This document shows positions 1 to 37,472 of a stretch of DNA of 64,000 bases, piece by piece. Under the pieces are notes generated by a model, which searched no databases, was not told the DNA's origin, and was given only the letters and a program-made list of their open reading frames with translations. Position 1 is the first letter of the stretch, and each line of letters starts with the position of its first letter. The position numbers and the translations under genes are program-made. The DNA is from Tillus elongatus (lineage: Eukaryota > Arthropoda > Insecta > Coleoptera > Cleridae), in contig OZ023266.1 of NCBI GenBank assembly GCA_964006375.1, positions 13,652,565 to 13,716,564 on the forward strand, read 5' to 3'.

Positions 1-461
1 TTTCTTATTTGCGGAATCGGCTGCACTTGCAGTCACTGAGAGGTAGAAGGATTGTCAGTGATGTTTGTTTTTTGCACAAATTATTAGTGAATAAAATTGA
101 TAGTCCTTCTTTGCTTGAGTTAGTCTCTCTAAGGATTCCGAACTGCACGAGAGCGAGGGAGGTTTTTGTGGTTCCCTTCCATCGAACCAATTATGGCTTT
201 TTCAGTCCGATGTCGAGAGTGGCGAGAACTGCAAATGAGTATTCGGAGCTCTTGGACATGTTTAATGATTCTGACCGTGTAATTAGAGGAATTTTGAGAG
301 GTGTTATTGATTGAATTGTCATACATATGGTATACAGGTTATGTTTTGCTTTCTTTTTTTTTATGTTCTCATATTGTGATTATTTAAGACTAATGTAGTT
401 TTAGATGTTCTTATTATTATTGTAAATGGTTAATCCGTTGAATAAATAAATAAAATAAAAT
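1..461 (+). mobile_element. 3' end of a CR1/jockey-type non-LTR retrotransposon (family B)
   Basis: Positions 9-314 encode the C-terminal tail of a retrotransposon polyprotein (LRIPNCTRAREVFVVPFHRT; NEYSELLDMFND), followed by a short 3' UTR and a TAAA-repeat tail at about 440-461. The reverse-transcriptase part lies left of the window. The tail resembles the ends of the RT copies at 2805-4095 and 20354-22523. It sits in the intron after exon 8 of the TBC1D9-like gene. Confidence 0.75.
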
Positions 462-462
462 G

Positions 463-1829
463 TATGTATATTAAATATTATTATACATCTACCCTCCGCT
501 GTCTAAAACGCCAGTTACAGTCTGAGGAAAACACGCTAAATTTGTGATTGTGGAATGACCCGCCAAGAAACCATGTTGCTGGTCTCACACGTGATGTATG
601 TATATTAAATATTATTATACATCTACCCTCCGCTGTCTAAAACGCCAGTTACAGTCTGAGGAAAACACGCTAAATTTGTGATTGTGGAATGACCCGCCAA
701 GAAACCATGTTGCCGGTCTCACACGTGATGTTATAAAACCGTCTATGTATATTAAATATTATTATACATCTACCCTCCGCTGTCTAAAACGCCAGTTACA
801 GTCTGAGGAAAACACGCTAAATTTGTGATTGTGGAATGACCCGCCAAGAAACCATGTTGCTGGTCTCACACGTGATGTATGTATATTAAATATTATTATA
901 CATCTACCCTCCGCTGTCTAAAACGCCAGTTACAGTCTGAGGAAAACACGCTAAATTTGTGATCGTGGAATGACCCGCCAAGAAACCATGTTGCCTGTTT
1001 CACACGTGATGTTATAAAACCGTCTATGTATATTAAATATTATTATACATCTACCCTCCGCTGTCTAAAACGCCAGTTACAGTCTGAGGAAAACACGCTA
1101 AATTTGTGATCGTGGAATGACCCGCCAAGAAACCATGTTGCTGGTCTCACACGTGATGTATGTATATTAAATATTATTATACATCTATCCCCCGCTGTCT
1201 AAAACGCCAGTTACAGTCTGAGGAAAACACGCTAAATTTGTGATTGTGGAATGACCCGCCAAGAAACCATGTTGCTGGTCTCACACGTGATGTATGTATA
1301 TTAAATATTATTATACATCTATCCCCCGCTGTCTAAAACGCCAGTTACAGTCTGAGGAAAACACGCTAAATTTGTGATTGTGGAATGACCCGCCAAGAAA
1401 CCATGTTGCTGGTCTCACACGTGATGTATGTATATTAAATATTATTATACATCTATCCCCCGCTGTCTAAAACGCCAGTTACAGTCTGAGGAAAACACGC
1501 TAAATTTGTGATTGTGGAATGACCCGCCAAGAAACCATGTTGCTGGTCTCACACGTGATGTATGTATATTAAATATTATTATACATCTATCCCCCGCTGT
1601 CTAAAACGCCAGTTACAGTCTGACGAAAACACGCTAAATTTGTGATTGTGGAATGACCCGCCAAGAAACCATGTTGCTGGTCTCACACGTGATGTATGTA
1701 TATTAAATATTATTATACATCTACCCTCCGCTGTCTAAAATGCCAGTTACAGTCTGAGGAAAACACGCTAAATTTGTGATCGTGGAATGACCCGCCAAGA
1801 AACCATGTTGCTGGTCTCACACGTGATGT
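463..1829. repeat. 134-bp tandem satellite, ten units
   Basis: Units start at about 463, 597, 744, 878, 1025, 1159, 1293, 1427, 1561 and 1695. Spacing is 134 bp except after the second and fourth units, where 13 extra bases (TTATAAAACCGTC) give 147. Each unit opens with an AT-rich near-palindrome (TATGTATATTAAATATT then ATTATACAT). Units differ at only a few positions (for example CTACCCT or CTATCCC), so the array is young or homogenised. It starts directly after the tail of the preceding retrotransposon. No coding potential. Confidence 0.95.
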
Positions 1830-1907
1830 ATAAGAAAATAGATGCGATTGTACATCAAAATCTCAAATAATTTTGCAAAATTGTTTAATACAGAAGTTGG
1901 ATCTTAC

Positions 1908-28375
<26,468 letters not shown>

Positions 28376-28530
28376 TTTTCTATCTACGCGAAAAACTCAC
28401 CGTTAATGTCTTCTAGTGCATGTCAAATGTTATGTTTGTACAATAAAACGGCGATAACAGTGTCTGTTTGATCCATAGTTGGACATTCTAGACTTTAGAC
28501 ACTACACAAAAGACACAATTATCACACAAC
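28376..28530 (-). promoter_or_regulatory. Presumed 5' UTR and promoter region of the TBC1D9-like gene
   Basis: This is the sequence directly upstream of the start codon. I see no clear TATA box or initiator and cannot place the transcription start. A potential donor GTGAGT sits about 25 bases before the ATG, so a further non-coding exon upstream is possible but not shown. Confidence 0.3.
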
Positions 28531-29098
28531 TAAAAACACCAATAAATTTTCTTTATAATTATGGAAATCGATAAAATTTGATAAGAGATAAGAAAATCAT
28601 AACACAAAACAACCCACAGCTGACATATGTCGCAGGATGAATGAAGTGAGAAACTGAGAAATGAGAGTGAAAATGGAAACGGAATAATATGAAGTGTAAA
28701 GTTGACAATCCCAATGATTTTGACAGAATGTGACAGGATTTCGTGAGTCAATGGAGAGTGTAGATATTTACTTATATAATGTTTTATATTCACAGATAAA
28801 AATGTAGTTGCAGATTTCCTACATTAACTTATTATTCGATAGCTTGGGTACGTGAACTTATTATTTTTTAATACAGTTTTATTACAGTAATCTATCTAAC
28901 AAGTACAATTTGAGGAACCCAAAAACTTTCTACCTTCCATTGACTAAATAGAAGGCAAAAACGTAAGTTTGTGATAGTTAGTCAATGTGTTGACATAACA
29001 TTTTGTACCATAGATGAAGCTCTGGTATGTTGTGTGTTTTGTACTGACAATGCTGTCCTTAGTTCAGTAAAATATATACAGATGGTACTGTTAATTTA
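28531..29098. other. Upstream intergenic sequence
   Basis: AT-rich sequence between the TBC1D9-like start and the mariner element. I see no coding exon; distal regulatory elements of the gene could lie here but none is identifiable. Confidence 0.3.
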
Positions 29099-29638
29099 TA
29101 CAGGGCTACAACTAATTAATTGCTCACTATTGGCATCTCAGCAACGGTAAGAGATACATAGTCGGTTAAATTACCAGAAAGTTGCGTAAATATAAGCTGA
29201 TCTAATATCTGAAAACAAATTTTGAATATGTCGATTCGTACCTGAAATATCCTGAAAAAACTAAAAAATTCAATTTTCAAAATTTGACAACAAATCCCTT
29301 ATTATCAAAAATGGGCTGCCAATTTTTTTTATGTGAGCATAATTTAATATGAGCAATCAATTGACGGCATGAGAATTGACGTATCTACTATAATTTTTGC
29401 GCAGCGATAGTCAATTTTTTTTCTCTTATGGCCGCCATGTTGGATTTTTAATTTCTCAGGTGGCAAAAAAATCCACCTTTCGAATGGTATAACACACTTC
29501 ATATTTTTCTTTCTAAACATTGTACAAATAAATAAAAAACTAATTATGGTCGCAAATATCAAGTAGGTATGCGTCATTTTATGATCAACATTCGTTATTT
29601 GTCAAAATGTCAGCACACAAGATTTTAATTAACAGAAC

Positions 29639-29996
29639 GTGTGTGTGTTTTTTGTTTCTTTAACGTCGGTCTATTTCCGCGACTATGTCCAATCACTGAC
29701 GCCAGGGAGCAGTTTCACCTCTCTATCCTGAAAATTTTGCCGAACCCCTGCCTTTCTGTAAGGAGGGTAGGTATCTTTAACGTGCCCAACATCGCATGGA
29801 CACGGGACCGACGGCTTTACGCCCCCTCCGAAGGACGGAACGTGCAGACATTCAACTTGCTCAAATACAATGCCAGAACCTCGGTTGATGTTAATTTTAC
29901 AGTTTGTACTGAAAAAGTGAAAGGAGTACCCTGGGATCGAACCCACTACCCTTCGATTCAGAGGCACACGTTCTTACCCCTGAACCACCGAGGTTC
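29639..29996 (-). mobile_element. tRNA-derived SINE, full copy with target duplication
   Basis: A 358-bp body between duplications TAACAGAAC at 29630-29638 and 29997-30005. On the minus strand it starts AGAACCTCGGTGGTTCAGGG (A box TGGTTCAGGGG), then the B box GGGTTCGATCCC. It has the body landmarks of the other copies and ends TTTCTTTAACGTCGG... GTTTCTTTAAC then an AC-rich tail. It is a nested insertion within the mariner element. Non-coding, transcribed by pol III if active. Confidence 0.9.
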
Positions 29997-30027
29997 TAAC
30001 AGAACAAAATCATATTAACCATAGATA

Positions 30028-31175
30028 CTAACGAAACTTACATCTAGTGAATAAACAAACTAACAATACATAACAAATACTTCCTACTAAATAATGAATG
30101 GGTGTAATGTTAATGAAGATTTTCAGTCTTCCATTGTTACTTATGCATTGACGAACCTTCTCGCGTATACCTTGTGTTGCTGATATTATCATAGCAGGAG
30201 ATATGATCAAATTTTATCTATTAAAATATTCTTTAACTCTCCTTCGTTGTCAAAATACTCAGGGTAAACTGAATTTTTGATATATCCCCAGAAGAAATAG
30301 TCCATTGGGGTTAGATCTGGGGATCTTGTCGGCATGCGAGCGGGTCCATTATTGCCTATTCATCTATCTCCAAACGTCTGGTCTAGATAAGCTTTTACGG
30401 GTCGGCAATTGTGTGCAGGTGCACCGTCTTGCTGAAACCATATGTTGGCTCTTTGTTGCAAAGGGAGGTTATAAAAAAATCCACACGGTCATTAGTTAAC
30501 AGATGAAGGTATCCATCGCCAGTCAACCTATTGCTTATGAAAAATGGTCCTATAACTGTATCATCTAAAAGGCCACACCAAACGTTTACACTCACCCTAT
30601 TTTGATGTCGCGACTCATATAAAAGATGAGGATTCCCTGTACTCCAGTAAGGACGATTCTGCCTATTAAACAAACCGTTATTTGTAAATGTACTCTCGTC
30701 CGACCACAATATGTTAGCTGTGAAATTGTGTATTTGTAACTTCCTAGCAAACCATTGGCAAAACTGCAACCGGCGGTCGTGATCTGGCTCGTAAAGTGCT
30801 TGCACTATGGTGTATTTATAAGGATGGTATTTATGTTTTTTCAGAATATTTTACACTAGCTGCTGACTTATTCCACATTATCTCGCAATATGTGTTGTGG
30901 ATAAGTTGGAATTTATATTGACTTGAGCAAGAACATTGATTTCGTTAGCACTGGGTTCCACATTGTAGGGAACACGCTTTCTCATCAAAGTACCCGTTTC
31001 ATCCATCACTCCTGCTATTCTGGCGAAGATATGCCGACTTGGCTGCACTAGTTCTGTATATTTTTCTTGATATAACTGGAAAGCACGGGTCGAACTTCTA
31101 AAACTTCTGATATATGCTTCATACATATCTCTTCTCTCTTCCACAGTAAAGCGACCAATTTTGGAAATACCATCT
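30028..31175 (-). pseudogene. Mariner-like transposase, frameshifted
   Basis: N-terminal block KIGRFTVEERRDMYEAYIRS, YQEKYTELVQPSRHIFARI (DUF4817-type helix-turn-helix), RRKRVPYN-like linker. Then, after a frame change, HDRRLQFCQWFARKLQIHNF, the first catalytic Asp in ILWSDESTFTNNGLFNRQN, SVNVWCGLLDDTVIGPFF and LTGDGYLHLL. The second-Asp region (IWFQQDGAPAH) and the third (SPDLTPMDYFFWGYIKNSVY) are in other frames near 30420 and 30290. It then meets a TGA at 30207-30209, and the C-terminal block (GIREKVRQCISNNGRLK) follows in a further frame. It is inactive; the ancestral order is complete. Confidence 0.86.
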
Positions 31176-31918
31176 TAGAACAAATTTAACACAAGTCTTG
31201 AAATAAAATGTCTTTAATGCATAAATCAAGTAGAAGATTTCAAACTGACAGTTCTAATAAATCGTAATAACAAATTACAAAACAACGACACATACCTACT
31301 TGATATTTGCGACCATAATTAGTTTTTTATTTATTTGTACAATGTTTATGAAGAAAAATATGAAGTGTGTTATACCATTCAAAAGGTGAATTCTTTTTCC
31401 ATCTGAAAAATTAAAAAGCCAATATGGCGGCTATAAGAGAAAAAAAAGTTGACTATCGCTGCGCAAAAATGAGAGCAGATACGTCAATTCTGATGCAGTC
31501 AGTTGATTGCTCATATCAAATTATGTTCACATAGTAAACATTAGAAGCCCATTTTTGATAATAAGGGATTTATTGTAAAATTTTGAAAATTGAGTTTTTC
31601 AGTTTTTTCAGGATATTTCAGGAACTAATCGACATATTCAAAATTTGTTTTCAGATATTGGATCAACTAAAATTTACGAAACTTTTTGCTAATTTAACCA
31701 ACTCTGTATCTCTTACCGTTACTGTGATGCCAATAGTGAGCAATTAATTAGTTGTAACCCTGTATACGTCACAGCCAGTACGTACTGGCTCTGATATACG
31801 TCTAATTTTTTAGGAAAAATCAGGTTGAAAATTATAAAATTTGAATTTTGACTCAAGGCTTGGTAACGAGTAAGTACACTTGGAGAACCCAAATCACCAC
31901 AACACATCTTTTTAAAGA

Positions 31919-31959
31919 CCTAACGATCGTTTCACTAACAAAGTTAGCGTCATCAGAGA
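31919..31959 (-). ncRNA. Hammerhead-like ribozyme, type 1
   Basis: CTGATGA, one extra C, stem II (GCTAAC / GTTAGT), GAAA, short stem III (CGATCG), then cleavage-site triplet GTT and AGG that pairs with TCT/CCT-type sequence before the core. The extra base between core and stem II, and GTT for GTC, make activity uncertain. Confidence 0.6.
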
Positions 31960-32164
31960 ATGAGAAATTCTAAACTATTTTCTACTAAACATCACCTTTT
32001 ATAGTCTTAGGTAAAGATCGATACCGAGAGGTAGACGAAAACACGGGCAGATTTTCTCTGTATTATACTTTCTTGCTGAACGAGGTTTTTCAACTTCCGC
32101 TATAACGTTACCTGACAGGTCTCGGAATATTTATCTGCATCAAAGACAGAGCGCAAACAATGGC

Positions 32165-32450
32165 CTATAAATCAGTGGCGGCGGTCGGTTTAAGGAACTT
32201 GCTTGTTATTGCCTTAGAAATGTAAATACTCTCATAGGCATCTAGCTTCGCTGATTGTCTAACATTTTTGATAAGTTTCAGATTTTGTTTATCTATGTGG
32301 TGGTTATTATCCCAAATATGTTGTGTCACGCATGACTTGTTTACACTACCGTATCCCAGCTGTGCCAGATGTTCCCTGAATCTAGTCACAATGGTTCTCT
32401 TAATCTGCCCAACGTGTTTAAGATGACAATCTTTACAACTTATCTCATAG
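32165..32450 (-). CDS. GIY-YIG endonuclease domain of Penelope-like element (partial)
   Basis: The open frame begins within the GIY motif (IYEISCKDCHLKHVGQIKRT; IVTRFREHLAQLGYGSVNKS) and runs to a stop at 32165 after KFLKPTAATDL. It has the Cys-x-x-Cys of Penelope-type nucleases (SCKDC), HVGQIKR in place of YVGQTKR, and the Arg and His-Leu that follow. No stop interrupts the fragment. The RT that should precede it is absent. In Penelope-like elements this domain nicks the target DNA and is fused to the RT C-terminus. Confidence 0.85.
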
Positions 32451-34064
32451 ATACACAGACATCAAGATTTAACATATCCTTCTCGAATATATGTAGCCTA
32501 AATTCTAACCTGAACTCCGTCCACCATTTCCTCCAGGCTAATAGGCCCCAACTCATCTTCCTCACCGAAACCCAAATCAGTGCCAAAACAGCCACTAATC
32601 ACCTTAATTTCCCGGGGTATAAGCTCCTTACTTCCTTTAGATTTAATGGAGGCGTGTGCGCATACGTCCGTAGCAATCTACCCTGCACCAGACTCCCCAA
32701 TTTAGAAGCTGGAAGAAAAGACATACTATGGATAAAACTCTCTCTCAGGGCTGCAACTAAATTCATCTGTTGCATTTACCGGTCACCTTCTGACAACAAC
32801 TTTGTCCAGCTCTTCGACTACCTTTCTGAAAAACCGACCATCTGATTTCTGAATATCTTTCCTCCGAGGTCATTATTCTTGGTGACTTCAATGTCCATAA
32901 TAAGGAATGGCTAGGATCTTCAAAAACCGATCCACCGCCTTTGCAGTCAGCAATTATTTAGCCAATATGGTTCAGCAGTCTACTTACTTTCCTCGCATCC
33001 CAACACACAGCTCAAATCCCTTGGATCTCCTTTTTACTACAAAACCTGAATACTATAAAATATCAGTCACTGCCTCCCTTGGTTGCTCAGACCACGGCAT
33101 AGTCACTGCTTCCTGCGCAATACAACCCGAGGTCACACAGTCATCACACCCACGTATCGTTTGGCATTACAACTCCGCGAATTGGGATGAAATGCGGAAT
33201 TACTTTTCCTCATTTCCATGAGCGTCTGTCTGCTTCTCTCATACTGACCCCTCTGGTATCTCACAAAACGTCACCGAAATTATCCAAGCTGGCATGGAAT
33301 TACTTATTTCACGTACACAGCAAACCTCTTCAACCACTCAAAAGCTCTGGTTCTCTAAATCCGGTGACAAGGCCAGACTTGAAAAAGTCGAAGCTCACAA
33401 AACGCTTCTACACAATCCCAGTCAAGAAAACCGTCAAGCATTTAACTACGCAAGAAACTGCTATGTCGCATTCTTTCTGAGGCAAAACTCGTTTACTAAC
33501 CACATCTAAAACAAAGTCCTCTCAAGCTCCAACGACAGCAAACTCTTCTGGACTCTTGCTAAATCTATTGGGAATAATTTCTGCAAGAGCACGTTCCCAC
33601 CTCTTTTTTCAGGGGATGAAATTGTTTCTACCGCCCTGGGCAAGGTTAAACTTTTTGCCTCGTTGTTCGCCAGCAATTCTACTCTCAACCCACCTCCAAA
33701 AGTTTAACCACCAACAATCCCCAATGTCGCGCATAAAATGACGGATATCATTTTAAAACTAAAAAGGTACGAAAGATGCTCTCTTCTCTTATTACCAGGA
33801 AAGCCTCTGGCGTTGACAAGATCTCAGCAATTGTTTTCAAAAAATGCGCACCAGAACTTGCTTCTGTCCTGACTCGTCTGTCTCTATATTCCATAGTAAC
33901 TGGAAAACTGCTCGAGTACAACGCGTCCCCAAGAAAGGATCCAAAGCGCTTCCTAGCAACTACAGGCCTATTTCTCTCCTTTCAGTCGTCTCTAAAGTGA
34001 TGGAAAAGTATATAAACACCGAATTACTAAAATTTCTTGAAAAACAAAGTCTAATCGCATAGAA
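32451..34064 (+). pseudogene. Family-A retrotransposon, 5' part (endonuclease and start of RT)
   Basis: An open frame to 32845 encodes the AP-endonuclease start: FNISFSNICSLNSNLNSVHH, RPQLIFLTETQISAKTA, CCIYRSPSDNN. After frameshifts, EVIILGDFNVHNKEWL follows, then the SDHG motif (LGCSDHGIVTASC at 33100) and linker sequence (NPSQENRQAFNYARN). Then the RT entry ITRKASGVDKISAIVFKKC, and NYRPISLLSVVSKVMEKYIN in a further frame. It stops at 34064 without the rest of RT. The RT entry is the same as in the copies at 11455 and 40868, so together they outline a full family-A element. Confidence 0.85.
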
Positions 34065-34129
34065 GTGGCTGACTCAGACATCGATGACAACATTGAATCT
34101 TTGGCTGACGTGTTGTTACAGAACGATAC

Positions 34130-34960
34130 ATTTAACGTAATATTTACTATAGCCAAAAAATTCAGTTAAAAACTAATGTGTTAAAATGTTTTATTTTATT
34201 TATTAAAAAAGTGGACAATGTTTCATGTTTTTGTGTTATGTGGCTGACAAATGAGTTTAAAGGCTTGCCTGTCAAACAGAAAAGTTTTTCAGTAAAAAAT
34301 GCACTAGAACTTATTAATAAGATTAAAGAGGTTAAATTTACTGAAGGCGAGGTTTTAATTTCATTCGATGTAACCTCATTGTTTCCTAGCGTTCCCACGG
34401 AGCAAACTTTAAAGTACTTAGAGCAGTTGTTAAAAATGAATAACATAAATGAAAATGTCTGCAAAGAATATTTAACTTTAACAAGCCTTTGTATCAAACA
34501 AAATATTTTTCAGTTCAACAATGAATTTTTTGAACACCCCAAGGTACGGCAATGGGCAATCCGCTATCGCCATTTATTGCAGACCTTTTCATGAGCAGAT
34601 TTGAAACAGATCTTGAAAGTGAAAATAGTTATTTTTCTAGAGTGTGGTTTCGTTACGTGGATGATATTTTCGCAGTGTTTAACACAAACATTTGCAGAAA
34701 AGAAGATTTTTTGCCAGATTAAACAATAAATTTGATTCTATAAAATTTTCTCATGAATTAGAAATTAATAATAAATTACCCTTCCTAGATGTATTAGTTA
34801 TCAAGAATAAAGACACTTAAGAAATCGATGTATATAGAAAGGAAACCACCACTATAAGCTACATTCCGAACGACTCACATCATACATACGCACAAAAAAT
34901 GGCCAGGCTGAATTTTTTAGTAAATCGGTTAATTAATTTTCCTTTAAACAAAAGTTTCAT
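34130..34960 (+). pseudogene. Penelope-like reverse transcriptase fragment
   Basis: 34178-34540 is open: SFSVKNALELINKIKEVKFT, EVLISFDVTSLFPSVPTEQT and LLKMNNINENVCKEYLTLTS. The frame then shifts at the motif TPQGTAMGNPLSPFIADLF and continues WFRYVDDIFAVFNTN (catalytic YVDD), then further shifts and KETTTISYIP-like remnants. Near-identical in wording to the copy at 61025-61759, including parts missing there (N-terminal RT motifs). Inactive. Confidence 0.88.
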
Positions 34961-35319
34961 GTTTTTAGTATTCTAAACGAAAACGAACAGTAAACTACGC
35001 AATTTGACGCAAAAATGAACAAAATCGGACGCCTGTTCAGTTGCTATTCTCAACACTCAAAAATCCAAGATGGCGGCGATTTTTCCAAGATAGCAATGTT
35101 TCCTAAAGTGGGATTGTTTGGGACTTTCAGGATTTCAATCAGGACATCATCCTCAACATTTCTGGCAACATTTAGCTTTTTATTTCAAATGTAATTCCCA
35201 ATGTCCTATCCTAGCTTAGACCTGAGAAGATTATGCAAATGATATACTCGTATGTATGCGGCGTGTAATATGTTTTTTTTTTAAAGGAAGGGGAAATCTT
35301 CAAAAGACAGTCGGCTATC
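34961..35319. other. Unclassified sequence
   Basis: It contains AAAATCCAAGATGGCGGCGA and AT-rich sequence. No gene or repeat family from elsewhere in the window is recognisable. Confidence 0.3.
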
Positions 35320-36610
35320 TACCGAGCTGTGTTGGATTCCTTCTCTCTAGAGAATGCCTTACCAACTAAAAACCACCTCCCCTGGTGCGAAACAGACCTG
35401 GAACTACCTTACGGTATTACTTCAGGTAAGCTTCTCCTTTCTGCAGATTTCAGTTGTGTTGCTGTTGTGCTGCTGCTTCTCTCCTCTCCATATCTTCCTT
35501 CTCTTCCATTATCTTCTCTATCATTTTGTCTATGATGGTCCATTTGTTGTCGCTTTCTAGCATATGTGGTATGATGTTTTCTGCAGTTAGCGCCTCCCCA
35601 ATCATTGCTACCGCTTCTTCCCTGACAGCCGCCCATTGCTCGCACACCAGAACGGTATGCTCGGCTGTATCCTTTTCTTCACAAAAGCTACAATGGTCAG
35701 ATCCCACCAGTGCAAATCTGTGCAGATAGGAGCCAAAGCGCCCATGTCTCGACAAAAACTGCGTGAGGTAGTATCCAACCTCACCGTGCTTTCGGTGTAC
35801 CCAAAGCTTGATTGTGGGTATTAGCCGTTTTGTCCACTGAGCTACCACGGTCTCCTCCTCCCATTCTTCCTGCCATTTTGCCATTGTGAGTTCTCTTCTT
35901 CTGTTCCTTTCAGCTGCCTTGTTCATGTTTTTTTGGTAAGTCCGCTCTGCTACCAGCAGGTGTATAGGTACGACTGCTGCTATTACCTATATATCCTTGG
36001 TGGATACTGTTCTGTATGAACTGGCGATTCTTATAGCGATTTTCCTCTGGGTGCTTTCGAGGATCTTTCTGTACTTAGTTTTGGATAGCCAGTCTTTTCA
36101 TGCAGGGGCACCGTATAACAAAATGGAGTTTACGATGCTGCCGAGTATTCTTCTCCTTCCTTCCTTGGGGCCTCCTATGTTTGGCATCAGTTTGCTCAGT
36201 GCTGCAGTCATCTTCTCGGCTCTTTCCGCTGCATTCTTGATGTGGCAGCCCATGTTCACGTTTTGCCCCTTGTACATTCCGAGGTATTTTAGTTTGGCGC
36301 TGGAGGAGATTTCCAGGTTACCGATTTGGACTGTTGGTGTCTTAACAGTCCTTCTTCCTGCCAAGATTAGCACTTCGGTTTTGTGGAGGGCAAGCTGTAA
36401 TCCCTTCTTCATCAGCCACACTTCGATTCTCCCACTCAGCCATGGTGCTTGCTCTTCAATGTCCTCTCTGGTGCTACCCCGTATAATCAGAGCAAGATCA
36501 TTAGCATATGCTACATAAGCACTTCCTTCCGGCATCGGCATCAGCAGTAGCTCATCGTAATATATGTGTAATATGGGGGTGGAGAGCTCTAATTTGGATA
36601 AGCAAGAGAC
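35320..36610 (-). pseudogene. R1-clade non-LTR retrotransposon remnant
   Basis: Minus strand, first block 36667-36098: SAYVAYANDLALIIRGSTRE (YxDD box with Asn for the first Asp), LQLALHKTEVLILAGRR, LKYLGMYKGQNVNMGCHIKN and SILLYGAPA. The second block, 35926-35450, is open: MAKWQEEWEEETVVAQWTKR, HGEVGYYLTQFLSRHGRFGS, then a Cys/His cluster CSFCEEKDTAEHTVLVC typical of the end of R1/TRAS-type ORF2. A frameshift separates them. 5' RT motifs and endonuclease are absent. Confidence 0.87.
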
Positions 36611-37472
36611 AAAGAGAATATAAGTTTTGTTTTGAAATGTTGCGATTAAGATAAATGCCAATGACAAATGGTGGTATATTGATCAAAAAAACTAATAAAA
36701 GTTTACTAGAATACGTGACTGAAAGAAAAATCCTTACCGAGAGACATTACGAGAAAAAGACAGAATATTCTGGAAATATTTTGAGACATAATATTTGAAA
36801 GATACATATTTAGAAAACAGGGGAGGAAGCAGACCAACATAATAGCTTCTAGAAAACCTTGTCCAAATAATGAAGTGCTGAAACTACAGTCGAATCATGG
36901 CTGAGTGGACAAGGCGACATCGCCTTTAGACTGCGACGATGATGATGGTAATATCACAACCATAAAGCATTAAAGTAAGCTTATAACTACAAATAATTTG
37001 CAATATATTCACGAGTTTCATGCAACAATTATTTCAATATGATAAATTACATCCTCCCAAAAAGCAAGAAAGAAGAGAAGCAAGCCATGATATTCCACGC
37101 CCACGGAACTTCAATCCTGTCTCGTCTGAAATATGAAGAAGAATCTCTTCAGCTCACATTATTGTTGTCGTCCGGCGGAAGATGAAGGTTGATAAAGCAC
37201 TGAGAGCTTTGTGATACTGTGAGACTTTTGTCTGGATCTGTATGTGCATGACGAATGTTAAGATTATTTAGTGAACAATGCATGTTACCTACGTTATACA
37301 AATATAAACAGTGCATACGAGGCTCGTTATGATAATACTGAGAGAAATCGACAGAATTAAAAGTGGAAAACTTCTTATTGGTTAGGAGCTCATCTTTCTG
37401 TGTCTCTTGTCTACTAAAGTTACCAACACCAGATAACGTATTTATAAATAAAATACAGTTTTCTCTTAGCCG
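36611..37472. other. Unclassified sequence with possible RTE-like tail
   Basis: AT-rich sequence. At about 36908-36950 GGCGACATCGCCTTTAGACT then GATGATGATGG resembles the 3' end of an RTE-type element; similar phrases occur at 49268 and 49451. Nothing else is recognisable. Confidence 0.3.

Larger units (their letters stand above)
29101..31762 (-). mobile_element. Mariner-like element with inverted repeats of about 480 bp, SINE inside
   Basis: The ends are TA-CAGGGCTACAACTAATTAA (29099) and TTAATTAGTTGTAACCCTG-TA (31762). The inverted repeats span about 29101-29577 and 31285-31762 and match over landmarks such as TTGCTCACTATTGGCATC, CAAAATTTGAAT / GTCGATT and TATCAAGTAGGTATG. The transposase remnant is on the minus strand. 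A SINE with its own target duplication sits at 29639-29996. The arms are unusually long for a mariner. Confidence 0.9.
31860..32450 (-). mobile_element. Penelope-like element, 3' part (nuclease end plus terminal region)
   Basis: Minus strand: the GIY-YIG nuclease end (32165-32450), then a 3' terminal region with hammerhead motif (31919-31959) and the recurrent AACCCAAATCACCACAACAC (inverse GTGTTGTGGTGATTTGGGTT). The element is cut at 32450, where a family-A retrotransposon begins. Confidence 0.85.

Noticed and set aside
463..1829. CRISPR-like array or hammerhead in the 134-bp repeat
   Set aside because: The whole unit is repeated, with no unique spacers, in a eukaryotic context. The unit has CTGAGGA and GAAA with a small hairpin before a TC, but no stem II can be formed between them.
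29683..30018. ORFs on both strands in the SINE at 29639-29996
   Set aside because: The sequence is a pol III-type SINE with target duplication; similar ORFs in the copy at 51242 are shadows of the same repeat.
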